A DNA stretch of 64,000 nucleotides from positions 434,001 through 498,000 of the forward strand of contig JAQGEQ010000305.1 in assembly GCA_034620365.1 (NCBI GenBank). The letters are read 5' to 3'. The number at the start of each line of letters is the position of its first letter. Within the stretch, counting starts at the first letter, position 1. Source of the stretch: Pegea sp. RAD2-039 (taxonomy: Eukaryota; Chordata; Thaliacea; Salpida; Salpidae). Under the pieces are notes generated by a model. It searched no databases and was not told where the DNA came from. It worked only from the letters and a program-made list of their open reading frames with translations. Position numbers and translations under genes: made by a program. Positions 60,813 through 64,000 of the stretch are shown in pieces.

Positions 60813-63464
60813 ATGTCGTTGGTTTATAACCTGAAACAGCAACTTAGTTTTTATATGGTATTAGAAGATACTTATTTATATCTATCTCAGGCCAGTTCTA
60901 AAAAAGTTTCGCCTATTAAAAAAATGAAGGCTATTCCGAAAGGTAAATTTTATGAATTATCTTTTTAATGATGGTGATTATTTATTTTTAGGGTCTATAC
61001 TAGAAGAAGTATATAGTCCCAATTGTCAAAGATTATTGTATCTTGTTCAAAATGATTTAAGAAACAGTGAAAAACTATATACTGTTTCTAGCAAGAATAT
61101 AGAAATTCAAAAAATAACAGAAGTAAGATAATTTATTATCATAATTTAATTAGCTATGACTAAATATTTTCAGAATTGAAGTGTTTTTAGAAATGTCTTT
61201 TTAAACACTTATGATTAAAATGTGGGTTGCTAATTGTTGATATGATTAATTTTATAAATTTTAAATGCTTTTATTAAGATTTATTCCTTTAACATGATTG
61301 ATCTATTCCAAGATTCTTTGAGTGGACTATAAGCGAGTCTTTAGACAACAGATTATGTTCATAACTCTACGAATATACTTTGAGCCCTTTAAAACTTATT
61401 ATAAGTTCCCTTAAAAAGCTTTTAAACTGTTTAACATGATTGATCTATCCCAAACTTCCTTTGAGCGGACTAAGTGTGTCTTTAGACAACTGATTATGTT
61501 CATAACTCTATGAATATACTTTGAGCCCTTTAAAACTTATTTTAAGCTTTCTGAACCATCTCTGTGATACATAAACATGTTTTTAATATAAACTTGTTTA
61601 CTTTTTCTGAAGGCTTTCGCAAAGTTATTGCTAGCTGTTCCATGTTTAGCATTGAGATTTGATTTTCTGAAACAACAAATCCATCTGCAGAGAGCTCTTA
61701 GCTGTTTGATTGGTGATTCGGTTCAAGTTAATGTTTCTGATCATTATTATTCAGGTAAATTTCAACACCTGAATAACTTATCTGAGAATTTACTTGTTTA
61801 TCCAGGTATTGTAAGATATAAAGGAGAAATACCCCATCATGTGGGTATCTACTTTGGGATTGAAGTTTTTCATCCTGGAGTTGGCGACTCAAACGGGCTG
61901 ATTAATAAGAAGAGGTTTTAAACTTGAGTCTTTCAACAAACTCATTTGAACCTTAAAATGACTTTCAGATGCTTCTACTGTAAAGATGACTATGGGATTT
62001 TCACGAGTATGGAAAGTATTCACTTCGAGTCAAAGAGGAAGAAACTTCAGCGGATGTCAAGCAGACGGACTACAAGTATACATCACTTGATGATATAAAG
62101 ATGTAACTATTCAATGTTTTTAGTGGTAGTTGGAGAAAGATTGAAATCCCTTGATCCCTATCACAACATCACAAAGATGGAGCTTGATCAGATTGGGATC
62201 TTTCTTGGATATGAAGTCTCACTCTTTGTTGATTACAAAGGAAGAGAGAGTGAAGAGCGAGGCACAGTTCGGTTTGTTGGTGAGTAAATGTGACGAAATT
62301 TGCAGAAGTTACTGAGTCATCTACAGGTCGGTTGCCAGGGGACCTAGCTTCAAGTGAAATCCATGTTGGGATCAACCTGAAACGACCAGCAGGATCAGGA
62401 ACCGGGATTTATCGCGGATACCAATTATTTGAAGCGCAGATGGATCACGCTGCGATTGTTCCATTGTCGAGGATCAAAGTAGTTGAGAATGATGTTGTAT
62501 CACCGAGTCTGTTGAGAAACAGCCGGAGTGAGAGGAGGAAGAGTAGGAATAAGGCTCATTCATGCTCTTCCTCAGAGGTAGATCAACTCCGGATGTTGAT
62601 CTGATATCTAACATTAGTTGTTTACAGAAGAGCTCTTCTCAAGGATCAATCAGCTTGCCAGATACAACCTCTCCAATCTCAGGTTCGGGGTCTTCGATCC
62701 TAACTTCGATCGAGTCTTGTTTTGATTTGAGTTGTGACTTTTTAGAAATGAAATCATTGACGGATGCTTTGACTGGATGCTTCCTTGAGATTGGGACCCT
62801 TGTTCAAATCGATCGAAATAAAGTGTACTCGAAGGAACTAACATCCAGCCAGTTTCTGTACGGTGTGGTCCGGTGGTTGGGTCAAGGTTCCCTTAATGAG
62901 GTCAGATATACTCTCAGTATTTTCAATTTTGTTTTACATTTTCAAATCTTGATCCTGTAGAACAACATTCTATCCCATAAGATAATCCTTGTACCTTTTA
63001 AGAATATTTTTGTAGATTTGTGTATTCAGAGGCTTAGAGCTTATAATAAGATGCTCTCAAAAAGTCCCTATACCCCTGAATATATTCTGTTCCTCTGTAA
63101 ACATGCCTTAATACTTCTTGAACATATTCTCAGCCCCTTGAACATGTCCCTAGCTCTGTGAAAAGCCTTTTAAACATCCAATAAGCTTTTCAACATGAAA
63201 TTTGATAGTCTTCCTCTTAAACTTTCTGATGTAATATGGAATCGAGCTTTTCGATGTATGCAACAAAGATAGCATGAAGCGCTCATCTGTAAACTCAGTT
63301 GTTTAAATTCTTTTAGAATCTTGCTGGGGTCGAATTGGAGGAAGAAATTACAGGATTGGGAGATGGGATGTACCAAGGAGTAAGATACTTTACAGGACCT
63401 CCAGATCGTTGTCTGATACTACCAACTTCTATTTGTTACCCTGACAAACGGTTTGCTACATCTG
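60813..63464 (+). CDS. CYLD: CYLD copy 3, deubiquitinase, 5' part (continues past the window)
   Basis: Exons 60813-60942, 60992-61122, 61613-61754, 61806-61914, 61969-62075, 62124-62279, 62327-62577, 62628-62900 and 63317-63464 are open for 482 codons plus one base. CAP-Gly 1 and 2 are as in copy 1. Exon 8 continues past the unit end (LYGVVRWLGQGSLNE) into exon 9 (NLAGVELEEEITGLGDG and YQGVRYFTG), which is CAP-Gly 3, matching human [25 protein letters not shown] (recalled) in order. The ubiquitin-specific protease domain should follow beyond 64000. Compared with copy 1 it has three more codons in exon 7 and one fewer in exon 8. Intron 6 is 47 nt with a GTGAGT donor. This is the copy expected to supply full-length CYLD, a negative regulator of NF-kB type signalling in animals. 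Confidence 0.88.
61286..61545 (+). repeat. Minisatellite in CYLD intron 2, copy 3: 2 units
   Basis: Units start near 61290 and 61432. Same unit as in copies 1 and 2. Confidence 0.9.
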
Positions 63465-64000
63465 GTAACTTACAACTTTTTACACTTCAATTAACATCAA
63501 GTAGTGTCTAGCATGATAAGATGATTGGTTTATAAATGCAAGGGTCTTAGTTTTAATTTTATTTCAAGTATAATAATTTCATGAAATATCTATTGAGTCG
63601 TTCATCACTTCTTGTGACTGCTTACAACGACAGCAAAAGTCTTTAAAGACAAATGTTGTGCTATCTGTAAGCAATGTAAAAGCTGATCAAGTTGCCAACT
63701 CAGCAAGCTTGTTAAACTAGATTTTTGTTTAGTGACAACAACTGATTGTGCTAAGTCAAATGAAAGCCGATTACTGCGCAATATCCACACGCCACCATCA
63801 GTTCTAACTTCTAAAATGACTGGGTCCCACAGAGGGATACAAGGATATAACAACTCGTGTTATTTAGACGTTACCTTATTCAGGTAATTCCATCTTATAA
63901 ATACCACAAATTTCATTGGGATTTTCTTTTGATTGATTCATTTTCACTTGCTTGTATCTACAATTTTATGTTTTCAATTTTTATTTTTTTTTAGTTTGTT
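63465..64000 (+). other. CYLD copy 3 intron, unclassified less AT-rich patch
   Basis: Follows the exon 9 donor (TCTG|GTAACT). A patch at about 63605-63855 is less AT-rich than the rest and has an open minus-strand frame of 82 codons (from YPCIPLWDPVILEVRTDGGV). I do not recognise a domain; it may be part of a mobile element. The next CYLD exon is not seen before the window ends. Confidence 0.4.

Larger units (their letters stand above)
57186..62856 (+). repeat. Tandem unit 3, 5671 bp
   Basis: Third copy. Unlike units 1 and 2 its right end is not a junction; CYLD exon 8 continues normally (CCAGTTTCTGTACGG). It is 138 bp shorter than unit 2, which matches one fewer minisatellite unit. Confidence 0.95.

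Overview
This is a nuclear fragment from an AT-rich, intron-bearing animal genome. The gene families are metazoan: FBXO8, GGT7, CYLD, an SLC6 transporter, RPN2, PEX19 and GALT. EFHC1 implies motile cilia. Introns are GT-AG and many are about 47-60 nt, so genes are compact while spacers are long and AT-rich. I cannot assign a phylum. All exon models were built by hand from splice signals, phase and recalled family sequences. The nine complete models (PEX19, GALT, the FG-GAP gene, RPN2, SLC6, EFHC1, FBXO8, GGT7 and the truncated CYLD copy) have lengths divisible by three with no internal stop.

Layout. 0.3-6 kb, minus strand: PEX19 (peroxisomal membrane protein import), then GALT (galactose metabolism) lying 98 nt behind a basic protein that carries 24 copies of an 8-residue repeat. 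10.7-12.7 kb, plus: a secreted FG-GAP/VCBS-type protein with a TATA box. 16.3-19.6 kb, plus: RPN2, an oligosaccharyltransferase subunit (15 exons). 23.0-26.0 kb, minus: SLC6 transporter (14 exons). 29.7-32.7 kb, minus: EFHC1-like ciliary protein with three DM10 domains and no EF-hand. 34.5-39.0 kb, minus: FBXO8 (F-box plus Sec7). 40.7-45.6 kb, plus: GGT7 (14 exons), divergent from FBXO8. 49-64 kb, plus: CYLD (CAP-Gly domains of a deubiquitinase).

The right third is structurally the most interesting part. A segment running from inside GGT7 exon 12 to inside CYLD exon 8 exists in three head-to-tail copies (44915-51376, 51377-57185, 57186-62856). Copy 1 of CYLD is an open 417-codon frame that ends exactly at the duplication junction, giving two CAP-Gly domains without the third CAP-Gly or the protease. 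Copy 2 has a nonsense codon. Only copy 3 runs on towards a full CYLD. A minisatellite in CYLD intron 2 has 4, 3 and 2 units in copies 1, 2 and 3.

A second rearrangement is a 1.44 kb inverted duplication. The GGT7 promoter, exon 1 and part of intron 1 (40585-42029) are copied into FBXO8 intron 5 (35195-36635), in sense with FBXO8 and with the ATG changed to ATT. Repeats seen include a LINE reverse-transcriptase remnant, a second copy of its 3' end, a short dispersed repeat and a tRNA-like SINE candidate. The genes belong to unrelated housekeeping, ciliary and signalling pathways. I see no functional cluster beyond the possible two-gene transcription unit with GALT.
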